Source of the DNA: Fusobacterium varium
Lineage (GTDB): Bacteria; Fusobacteriota; Fusobacteriia; Fusobacteriales; Fusobacteriaceae
NCBI GenBank assembly: GCA_900637705.1
Contig: LR134390.1
Location: 806,001 to 870,000 of the forward strand
Direction: 5' to 3'
DNA: 64,000 bases
Shown: one piece after another, positions 20,716 to 29,158 of the stretch
How positions within the stretch are numbered: position 1 is the first letter of the stretch
Layout: each line of letters starts with the position of its first letter
The notes under the pieces: model-generated
Database searches by the model: none
Seen by the model: only the letters and a program-made list of their open reading frames with translations
Told to the model about the DNA's origin: nothing
Position numbers and translations under genes: made by a program

Positions 20716-21530
20716 TAAGAAAAGATAAGTCCTCTAGCAAGAAGAATAAAATATTGTTTTTGTTTATAGGGATTATACTGCTCCTCTTTTTCTTTAGAGG
20801 AGCTCTTAATCATATTATAGATGGAATAGGATATCTTTTTTTTCCAGTCCAAAAGTCAATCTATAATACTGGAAATTATTTTAAAGAAACTTCATATGCT
20901 GTTACAGAATATAAACATATCTTAGAAGAAAACAAGAGGCTGAAAACTGAAAATGTAAAATTAGATATGGCTATGGAATTTAATGTAACCCTTGCTGAAG
21001 AGAATGAAAGACTAAAAAAACTTTTAGAAATGAAAGGGGAAAGTCAAAAAGACTTGAGAGTAGCAAGAGTTAATTTTAGAACTCCAAGTAATCTTTATGA
21101 AAGATTTTATATAGATTTAGGAAAAAATGATGGTATGGAAAAAGATATGATTGTACTATCTGGTAAAAATTTAATAGGAAAAATAGGAAAAGTTTATGAT
21201 GATTATTCAATGGTAGATATGATTACAGGAGAAAATTTCAATATAAGCACTTTGACTGAAAATAATATGCTAGGAATAGCTAAAGGAAGTAATGAAGGAA
21301 ATGGAGAGCTCTATTTTGAACCAAATACTTTTGAAAATACAATAAAATCAGGAGAAAAAGTATACACTTCAGGTATCAGTGACATATATCCAAAAGGATT
21401 GTATATTGGGTATATTTCAGATATAAATGAAGACGAGAGTGAAATATTTAGAAGTATTAAAATAAAAACTGATATAGATGTATTAAATCTTAATGAAGTT
21501 TTGGTCATTATACCAAAGGAGAAAGAATGA
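20712..21530 (+). CDS. mreC: Rod shape-determining protein MreC
   Basis: The 272-residue protein has a basic cytoplasmic tail, one membrane helix (about residues 15-33), a coiled coil (about 65-105) and two beta-barrel domains. RVNFRTPSNLYERFYIDLGK and GKIGKVYDDYSMVDMITGEN are typical MreC core segments. MreC links the MreB elongation machinery to cell-wall enzymes in the periplasm. Its start overlaps the preceding peptidase stop (ATGA) and its stop overlaps the next gene (ATGA). mreB and mreD are not in the window, so the usual mreBCD cluster is split here. Confidence 0.92.
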   Translation: MIRKDKSSSKKNKILFLFIGIILLLFFFRGALNHIIDGIGYLFFPVQKSIYNTGNYFKETSYAVTEYKHILEENKRLKTENVKLDMAMEFNVTLAEENERLKKLLEMKGESQKDLRVARVNFRTPSNLYERFYIDLGKNDGMEKDMIVLSGKNLIGKIGKVYDDYSMVDMITGENFNISTLTENNMLGIAKGSNEGNGELYFEPNTFENTIKSGEKVYTSGISDIYPKGLYIGYISDINEDESEIFRSIKIKTDIDVLNLNEVLVIIPKEKE

Positions 21531-22090
21531 AAAAGTGGATTTTAACAGTTTTTCTTTTGATATTTTTTACAGCTTTTTCATCAGAAAAAAGAATTTCAGA
21601 TATTAAAAATCTAGCTTTTTCTACTCAAGAGATTCTTGTAGTAAATGGAAAAGAAAGAGAAACAAAGTATGATATAAAATTTCAAGTTCCAGATAAAATA
21701 AAAAAAGAAATTACATTTCCAGAACTAAATAAAGGGGAACTTTATATCTATAATAAAAATGAAAAAACGATTTATCTTCCTATTTTTCATCAAATTACTC
21801 ATGAAAAAATAAGTAATGATGAGAATAGAATAATAGAAGTTATAAATTATATTTTTGAAAAAGAAAAAAAAGATATCAATTTTAGAAAAAAGTATTATAA
21901 TAGTGAGATAAAAGAAATATCTCTTGATGATGGAGTAAAAATAAAGTTTGATAAATTTGAAAAAATAAATGGGTATATTCTTCCAGTTTCTTTTGAACTT
22001 TTTGATGATGAAATTAAAATTGGAATTATTAATATAAAAAATTATCAGATTAATCCTGAATTTGATGGGAAGGAATTTGTGCTGGAATAA
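21527..22090 (+). CDS. Secreted protein, probably LolA-like (outer membrane lipoprotein sorting fold)
   Basis: The 187-residue protein has a signal peptide (MKKWILTVFLLIFFTAFSS). The mature part is beta-rich with features of LolA/DUF4292-type proteins: an N-terminal helix, then KYDIKFQVPDKIKKEITFPE, GELYIYNKNEKTIYLPIFHQ and a helix ending in an edge strand. LolA carries lipoproteins through the periplasm; I infer only the fold, with no catalytic motif to check. It sits in the mreC unit with ATGA overlap upstream, and its TAA overlaps the recO ATG (TAATG). Confidence 0.6.
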   Translation: MKKWILTVFLLIFFTAFSSEKRISDIKNLAFSTQEILVVNGKERETKYDIKFQVPDKIKKEITFPELNKGELYIYNKNEKTIYLPIFHQITHEKISNDENRIIEVINYIFEKEKKDINFRKKYYNSEIKEISLDDGVKIKFDKFEKINGYILPVSFELFDDEIKIGIINIKNYQINPEFDGKEFVLE

Positions 22091-22799
22091 TGAAGTTTTT
22101 GATAGTAATGGAATAGTTATAAATAAAAAGATTTTGGAGAAGCAGACAGATATATAACTATTTTTACAGAAACATTTGGAAAAGTAAATGTTATTGTAAA
22201 GGGCATAAGGAAAAGTAAGAGAAGAGAGCAAAGTTCTACTGATATATTAGCTTTATCAAAATTTACTTTTTATAAAAAAGGAGAGAATTTTATACTTTCT
22301 AATTTAATTACAATAGATTCATTCAGTGAGATAAAAGAAAATATAGATGTGTTAGGAATAGGGTTATATATAACTTCTGTATTAAATTCAATTCTTGTAG
22401 ATAATAATAGAAAGAAAGAATTATTTTCACTCACTCTAAAAACTTTAAACTTTTTAAAAAAGAGTAATGATGAAAAAAAAATTATATATTAACAGCCTTT
22501 TATCTTTTTAAAGTTATCAAAGATGAGGGACTGGGGTTTTCATTTGGGGAAGGGTATTATTTTTCTTTTGAAAGAAGTACTTTTTAATAGAGGGGACAGA
22601 AGGATTTTTCAAAATATCTCCTGGGGAAAAAGAGATAGTAGAGAAATTTATGAATGGAAAAGTAAAAAGTATTATTGAAGAAGAATACAGTATTAAAGAA
22701 ATAAAAAATATAATATTGCTTTTTGAAAGATATTTAAACTTTCATTTAGGAATAGAGCTAAAATTAAAAAATTATTTAATGGGGGTAGAGAATGATTAA
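22090..22799 (+). pseudogene. recO: DNA repair protein RecO, broken by four single-base losses
   Basis: No single frame is intact, yet the pieces assemble into a full-length RecO of about 237 residues. Frame changes fall at the T5 run 22096-22100, the A5 run 22125-22129, the A9 run 22473-22481 and the AAA at 22571-22573; each is cured by adding one base. The joined protein starts MKFFDSNGIVINKKDFGEAD and continues RYITIFTETFGKVNVIVKGI, both RecO OB-fold hallmarks, and ends in a C-terminal HLG helix (YLNFHLGIELKLKNYLMG). RecO loads RecA at gaps with RecR. It overlaps LolA-like (TAATG) and the EIIA gene (8 bases), the layout expected of a working gene. Either sequence errors or a genuinely decayed gene. 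Confidence 0.8.
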
Positions 22800-23265
22800 T
22801 ATAGTAAAGATTACTGATTACATGTCAGAAGACTTAATATCTCTTAATCTAAAGTCAAAAAATAAAGAAGATGTTTTATTGGAGCTTGCTGAACTTATTG
22901 GAGTATCTCCTGATGTGAATAATACAGGAAATGCTATATATAAAGCATTAGTAGAAAGAGAAAAATTAGGTAGTACAGGAATTGGAAAAGGAGTTGCTAT
23001 TCCCCATGCCAAAACTGATGCTGCTGAAAAATTAACAATAGCATTTGGTATTAGTAATGAAAAAATAGATTTTAAGGCTTTGGATAATGAGAATGTAAAT
23101 TTATTCTTTGTATTTGCTTCACCTGTGAAAGATAGCCAGGTATATTTAAAAGTTTTAGCAAGAATATCAAGATTAATAAGAGAAGAAAGTTTTAGAAATG
23201 AACTGCTTGCTTGTAAAACTCCTAAAGAAGTTTTAGAATGTATAAATAATAAAGAATCAATATAG
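22792..23265 (+). CDS. PTS EIIA component, fructose/nitrogen (PtsN) type
   Basis: The 157-residue single-domain EIIA (PTS_EIIA_2) has the phosphorylatable His at residue 72 in GIGKGVAIPHAKT, preceded by the LVEREKLGSTGIG signature. There are no EIIB/EIIC genes nearby, so a regulatory PtsN-like role is more likely than sugar transport. It starts 8 bases before the recO stop. ptsN-like genes in many bacteria sit among housekeeping genes as here. Confidence 0.88.
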   Translation: MINIVKITDYMSEDLISLNLKSKNKEDVLLELAELIGVSPDVNNTGNAIYKALVEREKLGSTGIGKGVAIPHAKTDAAEKLTIAFGISNEKIDFKALDNENVNLFFVFASPVKDSQVYLKVLARISRLIREESFRNELLACKTPKEVLECINNKESI

Positions 23266-23274
23266 GTGGTAAAA

Positions 23275-23742
23275 ATGAAATGTCCATTTTGTAATTCTGA
23301 AGATACAAAAGTAGTAGATAGCCGTTCTTTTATGGATGGATATTCAATAAAAAGACGTCGTGAGTGCATAAAATGCGAAAAGAGATTCACTACTTTTGAA
23401 AAAGTAGAGGAAACTCCTTTGTATATAGTGAAAAAGGATAAAAGACGAGATAAATTTGATAGAAATAAGCTTATGAGAGGACTTGTAGCAGCTACAGTTA
23501 AAAGAAACATAAGTAGAGAAAGTCTTGAAACTTTTGTGCTTGAAATAGAAAAAACTATCCAAAATTCACTGAGAGGGGAAATTACAACTCAAGAATTAGG
23601 AGAAATGGTAATGGAAAGATTGAAGAGCATAGATCAAGTGGCATATGTAAGATTTGCTTCAGTATATAAAGAATTTAATGATATAAAATCATTTATAGAA
23701 ATTGTAGAAAACATAAATAAAGATAATGATAAAAAAGATTAG
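23275..23742 (+). CDS. nrdR: Transcriptional repressor NrdR
   Basis: The 155-residue protein represses ribonucleotide reductase genes when dATP is high. A zinc ribbon uses C3, C6, C31 and C34 (MKCPFCNSED and ECIKCEKRFTTFE), followed by the ATP-cone domain (about residues 49-139; VVKKDKRRDKFDRNKL was read with the preceding I). I start at ATG 23275, 5 bp after GGTGG; an in-frame GTG at 23266 would add three residues that orthologues lack. No nrd genes or NrdR boxes were seen in the window. Confidence 0.95.
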   Translation: MKCPFCNSEDTKVVDSRSFMDGYSIKRRRECIKCEKRFTTFEKVEETPLYIVKKDKRRDKFDRNKLMRGLVAATVKRNISRESLETFVLEIEKTIQNSLRGEITTQELGEMVMERLKSIDQVAYVRFASVYKEFNDIKSFIEIVENINKDNDKKD

Positions 23743-23756
23743 AAGCAGGTGAAATA

Positions 23757-24689
23757 ATGAGAATACTTTTTATGGGAACTCCTGAATTTGCAGTTCCTTG
23801 TTTTGATGTATTAAACTCAGAATATGAGATAATAGGTGCTTTTACTAAAGTAGATAAACCAAATATGAGAGGGAAAAAAATAAAATTTACTCCTGTGAAA
23901 GAATATGCTTTAGAGAATAATATACCTGTATATCAACCAAACAGTTTAAAAACTGAAGAAATACAGAAAACTATTAAAGATTTAAATCCAGATTTAATAG
24001 TAGTAGTAGCTTATGGTAAGCTACTACCTAAAGAAATAATAGATATTCCTAAATATGGAGTGATAAATGTTCATTCTTCACTTCTTCCAAAATATAGGGG
24101 AGCAGCACCTATTAATGCAGCTTTGATACATGGAGAAAAGGAATCAGGAGTAACTATAATGTATATTGCTGAAGAATTAGATGCTGGAGATATAATTTCT
24201 AGTGTTTCAACTGAAATAAAAGATGAGGACAATTTCTTAACTCTTCATGACAGATTGAAAGAGTTAGGGGCAGAAGCTCTTCTGAAAGCAGTAAAACTTA
24301 TAGAAAAAGGAGAAGCTCCACGAATTCCTCAAAACCATTCAGAGGCAACTTTTGTGAAACCTTTTAAAAAAGAGGACTGTAAAATAGATTGGAATAAGAC
24401 TGAAAGAGAGATATTTAATTTTGTAAGAGGAATGAATCCTTTTCCAAGTGCTTATACAAACTTCAATGATAAAATATTTAAAATATATGGAGTAAAAGAA
24501 AATTTTAAAAGTTATGATGATGGAGCAGTTGGAGAAGTAGTGGATATAAAAAAAGGTGAAGGAGTCATTGTAAAGACTGGAGATGGAAGTGTTATATTAA
24601 CAGAAGTAAAACCTGAAAATAAAAAACTTTTAAGAGGGGTCGATATTATAAATGGAAATGTCCTTAAAAAAGGAGATAAATTGAATTAA
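23757..24689 (+). CDS. fmt: Methionyl-tRNA formyltransferase
   Basis: The 310-residue enzyme formylates initiator Met-tRNA with 10-formyl-THF. N-terminal MRILFMGTPEFAVP, the catalytic GVINVHSSLLPKYRGAAPIN (Asn-His region) and the following Asp in LDAGDIIS are typical; the C-terminal 100 residues form the OB-fold tRNA-binding domain (FVRGMNPFPSAYT). It lies next to folD, which makes its cofactor precursor, so the pairing makes metabolic sense. The ribosome site (AGCAGGTGAAATA) is modest. Confidence 0.96.
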   Translation: MRILFMGTPEFAVPCFDVLNSEYEIIGAFTKVDKPNMRGKKIKFTPVKEYALENNIPVYQPNSLKTEEIQKTIKDLNPDLIVVVAYGKLLPKEIIDIPKYGVINVHSSLLPKYRGAAPINAALIHGEKESGVTIMYIAEELDAGDIISSVSTEIKDEDNFLTLHDRLKELGAEALLKAVKLIEKGEAPRIPQNHSEATFVKPFKKEDCKIDWNKTEREIFNFVRGMNPFPSAYTNFNDKIFKIYGVKENFKSYDDGAVGEVVDIKKGEGVIVKTGDGSVILTEVKPENKKLLRGVDIINGNVLKKGDKLN

Positions 24690-24712
24690 CTGCACAACTG
24701 GAAGGAGAAACT

Positions 24713-25560
24713 ATGATATTAGATGGAAAAAGCATCTCTTCTCAAATAAAAGAAGAGCTTAAAAAAGAATTACTAGAAATAAAAAACAAAACTGGTCTTG
24801 TACCTGGATTTGCAATAATAATGGTTGGCGAAAATCCAGCATCAAAAATATATGTAAATTCTAAAATAAAAGGTTGTAAAGAGATAGGAATAGAATGTTT
24901 TCCACATTTTCTTCCAGAAGATGTAAGTGAGAAAAAGTTATTGGAAACAATAGATGAATTAAATAAAGATCCTAATATAGATGGAATGCTTGTACAACTT
25001 CCACTTCCAAAACATATAGATGAAAGTAAAGTTATACAGAAAATTGCTTTAGAAAAAGATGTAGATGGATTTAAGCCAGAAAATTTAGGATTGCTTTTTT
25101 TAGGAAATAAAACTTCATTAAAACCATGTACTCCATTGGGAATAATGGAATTATTGAAAAAATATTCAATAGAGCTACAAGGAAAAGATGTAACTATTAT
25201 AGGAAGAAGCAATATAGTAGGGAAACCTATGGCAGGATTTTTTATAAATGCTGGGGCAACTGTAACTGTGTGTAACAGTAAAACAAAAATTTAAAAGAAA
25301 AAACGAAAAATGCAGATATACTTGTAGTAGCAATTGGAGTTGCAAAATTTATAACAGAGGATATGGTAAAAAATGGAGCAGTAGTTATAGATGTTGGAAT
25401 AAATAGAACTGCAGATGGACTTTTTGGAGATGTGGATTTTAAAGAAGTTGAAAAGAAAGCATCATACATAACTCCAGTTCCAGGAGGAGTTGGACCAATG
25501 ACTGTTGCAATGCTTTTCCATAATACAGTGCAGGCTTTTAAAAATAATAGAGGGATATAA
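24713..25560 (+). CDS. folD: Bifunctional methylenetetrahydrofolate dehydrogenase/cyclohydrolase FolD, one frameshift
   Basis: Two open frames (24713-25294 and the second ending at 25560) form one FolD of about 282 residues if one A is added to the A5 run at 25285-25289; the junction then reads [20 protein letters not shown]. FolD converts methylene-THF to 10-formyl-THF. Visible motifs: the catalytic-Lys segment [18 protein letters not shown], the [12 protein letters not shown] loop, [11 protein letters not shown], the Rossmann [15 protein letters not shown], and [19 protein letters not shown]. As FolD supplies one-carbon units to the adjacent fmt, a true loss seems unlikely; I read this as a base-calling error. 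Confidence 0.88.
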
Positions 25561-25593
25561 AAATATACTTAAAGATGTGGAGGGAAAAGATAG

Positions 25594-26043
25594 ATGAACG
25601 AAAAGGAAAAAAGAGAATATTATATCGTTGACAAAAGAATACTACCTAACTCTATTCAGAGTGTAATTAAAGTTAATGATTTAGTACAGCATAGTAAAAT
25701 TTCTAAGTATGAAGCAATTAAAAAAGTAGGGATAAGTAGAAGTACATATTATAAATATAAAGATTTTATTAAACCTTTTTTTGAAAGTGGAAAAGATAAA
25801 GTATTTAGTATTCATATGTCACTTGTAGATAAGCCAGGTATCCTTGCAAAAGTTTTAGAAATAATAGCTACTGAAGATATGAATATACTTACAATAATAC
25901 AAAATATTGCTATAGATGGGATTGCTAAATCAACTATTTCACTTCAAACTACTGAAAATATGCTTAGAAAAATAGAAGGTATGTTAGAGAGAATATCAGA
26001 AGTTGATGGAGTAAAAGATTTAAGAATAATAGGAAGTAACTAA
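25594..26043 (+). CDS. PheB-type ACT domain protein (UPF0735)
   Basis: The 149-residue protein has a short helix-turn-helix-like N-terminal region (YEAIKKVGISRSTYYKYKDF, residues about 45-64) and a C-terminal ACT domain (HMSLVDKPGILAKVLEIIAT). This is the UPF0735/PheB family. ACT domains usually bind amino acids, so it is probably an amino-acid-responsive regulatory protein, but targets are unknown. It starts 33 bp after folD with GGAGG; accB follows 13 bp after its stop. Confidence 0.85.
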   Translation: MNEKEKREYYIVDKRILPNSIQSVIKVNDLVQHSKISKYEAIKKVGISRSTYYKYKDFIKPFFESGKDKVFSIHMSLVDKPGILAKVLEIIATEDMNILTIIQNIAIDGIAKSTISLQTTENMLRKIEGMLERISEVDGVKDLRIIGSN

Positions 26044-26056
26044 TTTGGAGGAAAAA

Positions 26057-26512
26057 ATGAAAATTGATTTAAAAACTATAAAAGATTTGGCAGAAAATAT
26101 TGATAAGTATAATTTAAATGAAGTAGTTATAGAAAGTGAAGGTGCAAAGGTAACATTAAAAAAAGAAATACCTGTGCCAGTAGAAACAGTAGTAACAGCT
26201 CCTAGAGGAGTAATAGTACAAAATGTAGAAGAAGTAACAGTAGAGAAAACTGTAGAAGCTACAGCAGAGCCAGAAGAAATGGAAACAATAAATTCTCCAA
26301 TGGTAGGAACTTTTTATAAATCTTCAGCTCCAGGAAATCCAGCATTTGTAACAGAGGGACAAACAGTTTCAGCAGGAGATACATTATGTATAATAGAAGC
26401 AATGAAACTTATGAATGAGGTTAAATCACATAAAAATTGTACAATAGTAAAAGTTTTAGTGGAAGATGGCCAACTTGTTAAGAAAGGTGACAAATTATTT
26501 TCTGTAAAATAA
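26057..26512 (+). CDS. accB: Acetyl-CoA carboxylase biotin carboxyl carrier protein
   Basis: The 151-residue BCCP has an N-terminal helix (KIDLKTIKDLAENIDKYNLN), a Pro/Ala/Glu/Val-rich linker (about residues 37-75) and a biotinyl domain with EAMKLMNEV; the biotin is expected on K117. The domain start TINSPMVGTFYKSSAPGNPA contains the thumb typical of AccB. I use ATG 26057 after GGAGGAAAAA; an upstream TTG adds four residues. accC and accD are absent from the window, so accB stands apart from the rest of the complex. A terminator follows at once. Confidence 0.93.
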   Translation: MKIDLKTIKDLAENIDKYNLNEVVIESEGAKVTLKKEIPVPVETVVTAPRGVIVQNVEEVTVEKTVEATAEPEEMETINSPMVGTFYKSSAPGNPAFVTEGQTVSAGDTLCIIEAMKLMNEVKSHKNCTIVKVLVEDGQLVKKGDKLFSVK

Positions 26513-26536
26513 AGCCAGATTCTTTCTGGTTTTTAT
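26512..26536 (+). terminator. Rho-independent terminator after accB
   Basis: CCAGA and TCTGG (26515-26519 and 26525-26529) form a short hairpin flanked by AA/TT pairs and followed by TTTTTATTTTT. Confidence 0.75.
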
Positions 26537-26552
26537 TTTTTTTAAATGAAAT

Positions 26553-26581
26553 TTGACTTTTTTGTGGTATAAATATATAAT
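26553..26581 (+). promoter_or_regulatory. Promoter upstream of the CBS-domain gene (distal)
   Basis: TTGACT (26553-26558), 17-bp spacer, perfect TATAAT (26576-26581). It would give a leader of about 130 nt before the CBS gene; I saw no riboswitch-like fold in it. Confidence 0.6.
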
Positions 26582-26667
26582 AAAAGGCATTTTTGCAAAT
26601 CTTCTATAAAATTTATAAAATTCAAATATAAAAAAAGATTGTATCTTAGAGATAAACTGAAGTTATG

Positions 26668-26696
26668 TTGTTTTTTGATAAATTATATGGTAAGAT
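26668..26696 (+). promoter_or_regulatory. Second possible promoter of the CBS-domain gene (proximal)
   Basis: TTGTTT (26668-26673), 17-bp spacer ending in TGG, TAAGAT (26691-26696), 21 bp before the start codon. It shares the extended TGGTAnnAT form seen at other promoters here. Confidence 0.45.
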
Positions 26697-26717
26697 TATA
26701 TCACATGGAGGTGTTTT

Positions 26718-27161
26718 ATGAAAAAAGTTAAAGATGTATATAATAAAAATATAGTCACAATAGGAAAAGATACTCTTCTTGGAGATATTATTTTTATAAT
26801 GAAGAACCAAGGGTTTGGAAAGCTTCCTGTAGTAGAAGGTGACAAAGTAATTGGTGTAGTAACAAGAGAAGATATACTTATAAAACAAGGAAAAACTCCA
26901 TTACCTCCAGTTATTGCATTTTGGGAAGTAATGATAGCTCTTCCTAACAGCAAAGGATATAAAGAAAGTTTAAAAAAATTTATTTCATTTAAAGTAGAAG
27001 ATATTATGCAGAAGGATTTTTATGCTGCTGATTTAAATGATGAATTAGAAGATGTAGTAACAAATATGCTCAACAAAGGATATAATTATGTTTTAGTAAT
27101 GGAAAATGAAAAATTAGTTGGAATAGTCACAAAGAGTGATTTAATAAATAAATGTTATTAG
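26718..27161 (+). CDS. Tandem CBS-domain protein
   Basis: The 147-residue protein is a CBS pair: the first repeat contains LGDIIFIMKNQGFGKLPVVE and ends VIGVVTREDILI, the second contains DIMQKDFYAADLNDELEDVV and ends VGIVTKSDLI. CBS pairs bind adenosine nucleotides and act as energy sensors for partner proteins. No output domain is attached. The next gene also holds a CBS pair within a HlyC/CorC protein, so the two may act in the same membrane process. GGAGG lies 8 bp before ATG. Confidence 0.85.
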   Translation: MKKVKDVYNKNIVTIGKDTLLGDIIFIMKNQGFGKLPVVEGDKVIGVVTREDILIKQGKTPLPPVIAFWEVMIALPNSKGYKESLKKFISFKVEDIMQKDFYAADLNDELEDVVTNMLNKGYNYVLVMENEKLVGIVTKSDLINKCY

Positions 27162-27192
27162 TTTAAAAAATAAGGAAGGTGTATGAGTAAAA

Positions 27193-28467
27193 GTGGACAC
27201 GTACCAAAATGTTGTGTTACTTGTGTTTTTAATTTTGTTATCAGGATTTTTTTCAGCTTCAGAAACTGCTTTGACAGCATTTAGAAGTATACATTTAGAA
27301 AAGTTGGAAGATGGAAAGCATAATAAGCAAGTAAATCTTTTAAAAAAATGGTTAAAAAATCCTAATGAAATGCTTACAGGGTTGTTGTTGGGAAATAATA
27401 TAGTTAATATACTTGCGTCTTCAATAGCAACTATAGTTACTATTCAATTTATGGGAACTTCGAGCAAATCAGTTGCTGTTGCAACTATTGGAATGACAGT
27501 TGTCATATTAGTATTTGGAGAAATAACTCCTAAAATAATAGCTAAAAATCATTCATTAAAGATAGCAGGAGTGGTTATAGTTATTGTTTATTGGTTTAGC
27601 TTTTTTACAAAACCATTAATAAAAATATTGATATGGATATCAAAGTTCATAGGAAGACTTCTCGGAATAGAACTAGAAGATGAAACATTGATGATAACAG
27701 AAGAAGATATAATTTCTTTTGTAAATGTAGGAGAAGCTGAAGGTGTAATAGAAGAAGATGAAAAAGAGATGATTCATTCTATAGTAGGATTCGGAGAAAC
27801 TTCTGCTAAAGAGGTCATGACACCTAGAACAGCAATGCTTGCATTTGAAGGAAATAAAACTATAGACGATATCTGGTATGAAATGGTAGATAATGGTTTT
27901 TCTAGGATACCAGTATATGAAGATACTATTGATAATATACTGGGAGTACTTTATATAAAAGATATAATGAATTGTATAAAAGATGGAAATACAAATGTTC
28001 CTATAAAAAACTTTATAAGACCAGGATATTTTGTTCCTGAAACTAAATCTATTATAGAGATATTAAAAGAGTTCAAAGCACTCAAAGTACATATAGCACT
28101 AGTATTAGATGAGTATGGAGGAATAGTAGGACTTTTAACTATAGAAGATCTAATAGAAGAAATAGTTGGTGAAATACGTGATGAGTTTGATACTGAAGAG
28201 GAAGAGTTTATTACACAAATAGATGAAAATAGTTATGAAGTAGATGCTATGATAGATATAGAAACTCTAGATAAAGAACTATGTTTAAACCTTCCAGAAT
28301 CTGATGATTATGAAAGTCTTGGGGGATTGATTGTTACTGAATTAGGAAGATTAGCTACTATTGGAGATGAACTTAAATTCAATGGAGTTAAACTAAAGGT
28401 ATTGGAAATAAATAAAATGAGAGTATCTAAGGTTCTAATAGAAAAGGAGCAACAGTCTGATGACTAA
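27193..28467 (+). CDS. HlyC/CorC family transporter-like protein (CNNM domain, CBS pair, CorC_HlyC domain)
   Basis: The 424-residue membrane protein has the DUF21/CNNM domain first (LLVFLILLSGFFSASETALT and three further helices to about residue 150), then a CBS pair (EVMTPRTAMLAFE; LDEYGGIVGLLTIEDLIEEI) and a C-terminal CorC_HlyC domain (LPESDDYESLGGLIVTELGR). The family is tied to Mg2+/Co2+ efflux and homeostasis. The proposed start is GTG at 27193. An ATG at 27183, better placed for GGAAGG, is in another frame and would need loss of one base from AAAA at 27189-27192; I keep GTG. The end overlaps the next gene by 8 bases. Confidence 0.9.
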   Translation: MDTYQNVVLLVFLILLSGFFSASETALTAFRSIHLEKLEDGKHNKQVNLLKKWLKNPNEMLTGLLLGNNIVNILASSIATIVTIQFMGTSSKSVAVATIGMTVVILVFGEITPKIIAKNHSLKIAGVVIVIVYWFSFFTKPLIKILIWISKFIGRLLGIELEDETLMITEEDIISFVNVGEAEGVIEEDEKEMIHSIVGFGETSAKEVMTPRTAMLAFEGNKTIDDIWYEMVDNGFSRIPVYEDTIDNILGVLYIKDIMNCIKDGNTNVPIKNFIRPGYFVPETKSIIEILKEFKALKVHIALVLDEYGGIVGLLTIEDLIEEIVGEIRDEFDTEEEEFITQIDENSYEVDAMIDIETLDKELCLNLPESDDYESLGGLIVTELGRLATIGDELKFNGVKLKVLEINKMRVSKVLIEKEQQSDD

Positions 28468-29158
28468 ACATATAAAAAGTTATTTTTATGCAGGACTATT
28501 TTCTCTTCTCCCATTAGTTTTGACACTGTATATATTTAATTGGGTGATGAGTTTAGTAATGATAGTTTTAAATGACTCATTTGTAACAAAAGTAATAAAA
28601 GAGATTATTTTAAATCTGGTAGGAGAAGAGGATTATTTATTTTATTTTCAGGTTCTTACATATATATTATCATTAGTTACAATGGTAGTATTTATTTGCT
28701 TTGTAGGACTTACTTTAAAAATGGTATTTTTTGCAAAGATAGCCAAAAAGGCAAAAGCTTTTTTGGCAAAAATTCCTTTTATAAATCAAATATATTCTAC
28801 AATAAGCCAGATAATAGATGTTATTACTTCTGATAGATCAAAAACATATCAAAAGGTAGTAGCAATAGAATATCCTAGAAAAGGAGTTTATAGTATAGGA
28901 TTTTTAACATCTGAAAGCAATCCTGCTCTAGAAGAAGTGACAGGAATAGAGAAAATGTGTAACATTTTTATTCCAACTTCACCAAACCCAACTTCTGGAA
29001 TGTTTATAGCTATAAATATAAAAGATGTAAAAATATTGGATATAAAAGTTGATGATGCAGTTAAGATGATAATATCTGGAGGAGTTATTTTACCAGAAAA
29101 GTATTTAGAAGAAAAAAACGAGAAACAGAAAGAACAGGAGCAGAGAATAGTAGAATGA
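28460..29158 (+). CDS. DUF502 family membrane protein
   Basis: The 232-residue protein starts TKHIKSYFYAGLFSLLPLVL, the usual DUF502 opening, with two membrane helices (about residues 10-34 and 62-85). It then has KIPFINQIYSTISQIIDVIT, and PTSPNPTSGMFIAIN, the conserved P-T-x-P-x-P-x-S-G motif. The C-terminal tail is charged. Function is not established for the family. It overlaps both neighbours (8 bases upstream, ATGA downstream), so it belongs to one tightly coupled operon. Confidence 0.88.
   Translation: MTKHIKSYFYAGLFSLLPLVLTLYIFNWVMSLVMIVLNDSFVTKVIKEIILNLVGEEDYLFYFQVLTYILSLVTMVVFICFVGLTLKMVFFAKIAKKAKAFLAKIPFINQIYSTISQIIDVITSDRSKTYQKVVAIEYPRKGVYSIGFLTSESNPALEEVTGIEKMCNIFIPTSPNPTSGMFIAINIKDVKILDIKVDDAVKMIISGGVILPEKYLEEKNEKQKEQEQRIVE

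Noticed and set aside
22818-23510. A 230-codon open frame on the minus strand
   Set aside because: It is antisense to the EIIA and nrdR genes, which have clear motifs and ribosome sites; composition looks like the complement of A-rich coding sequence.
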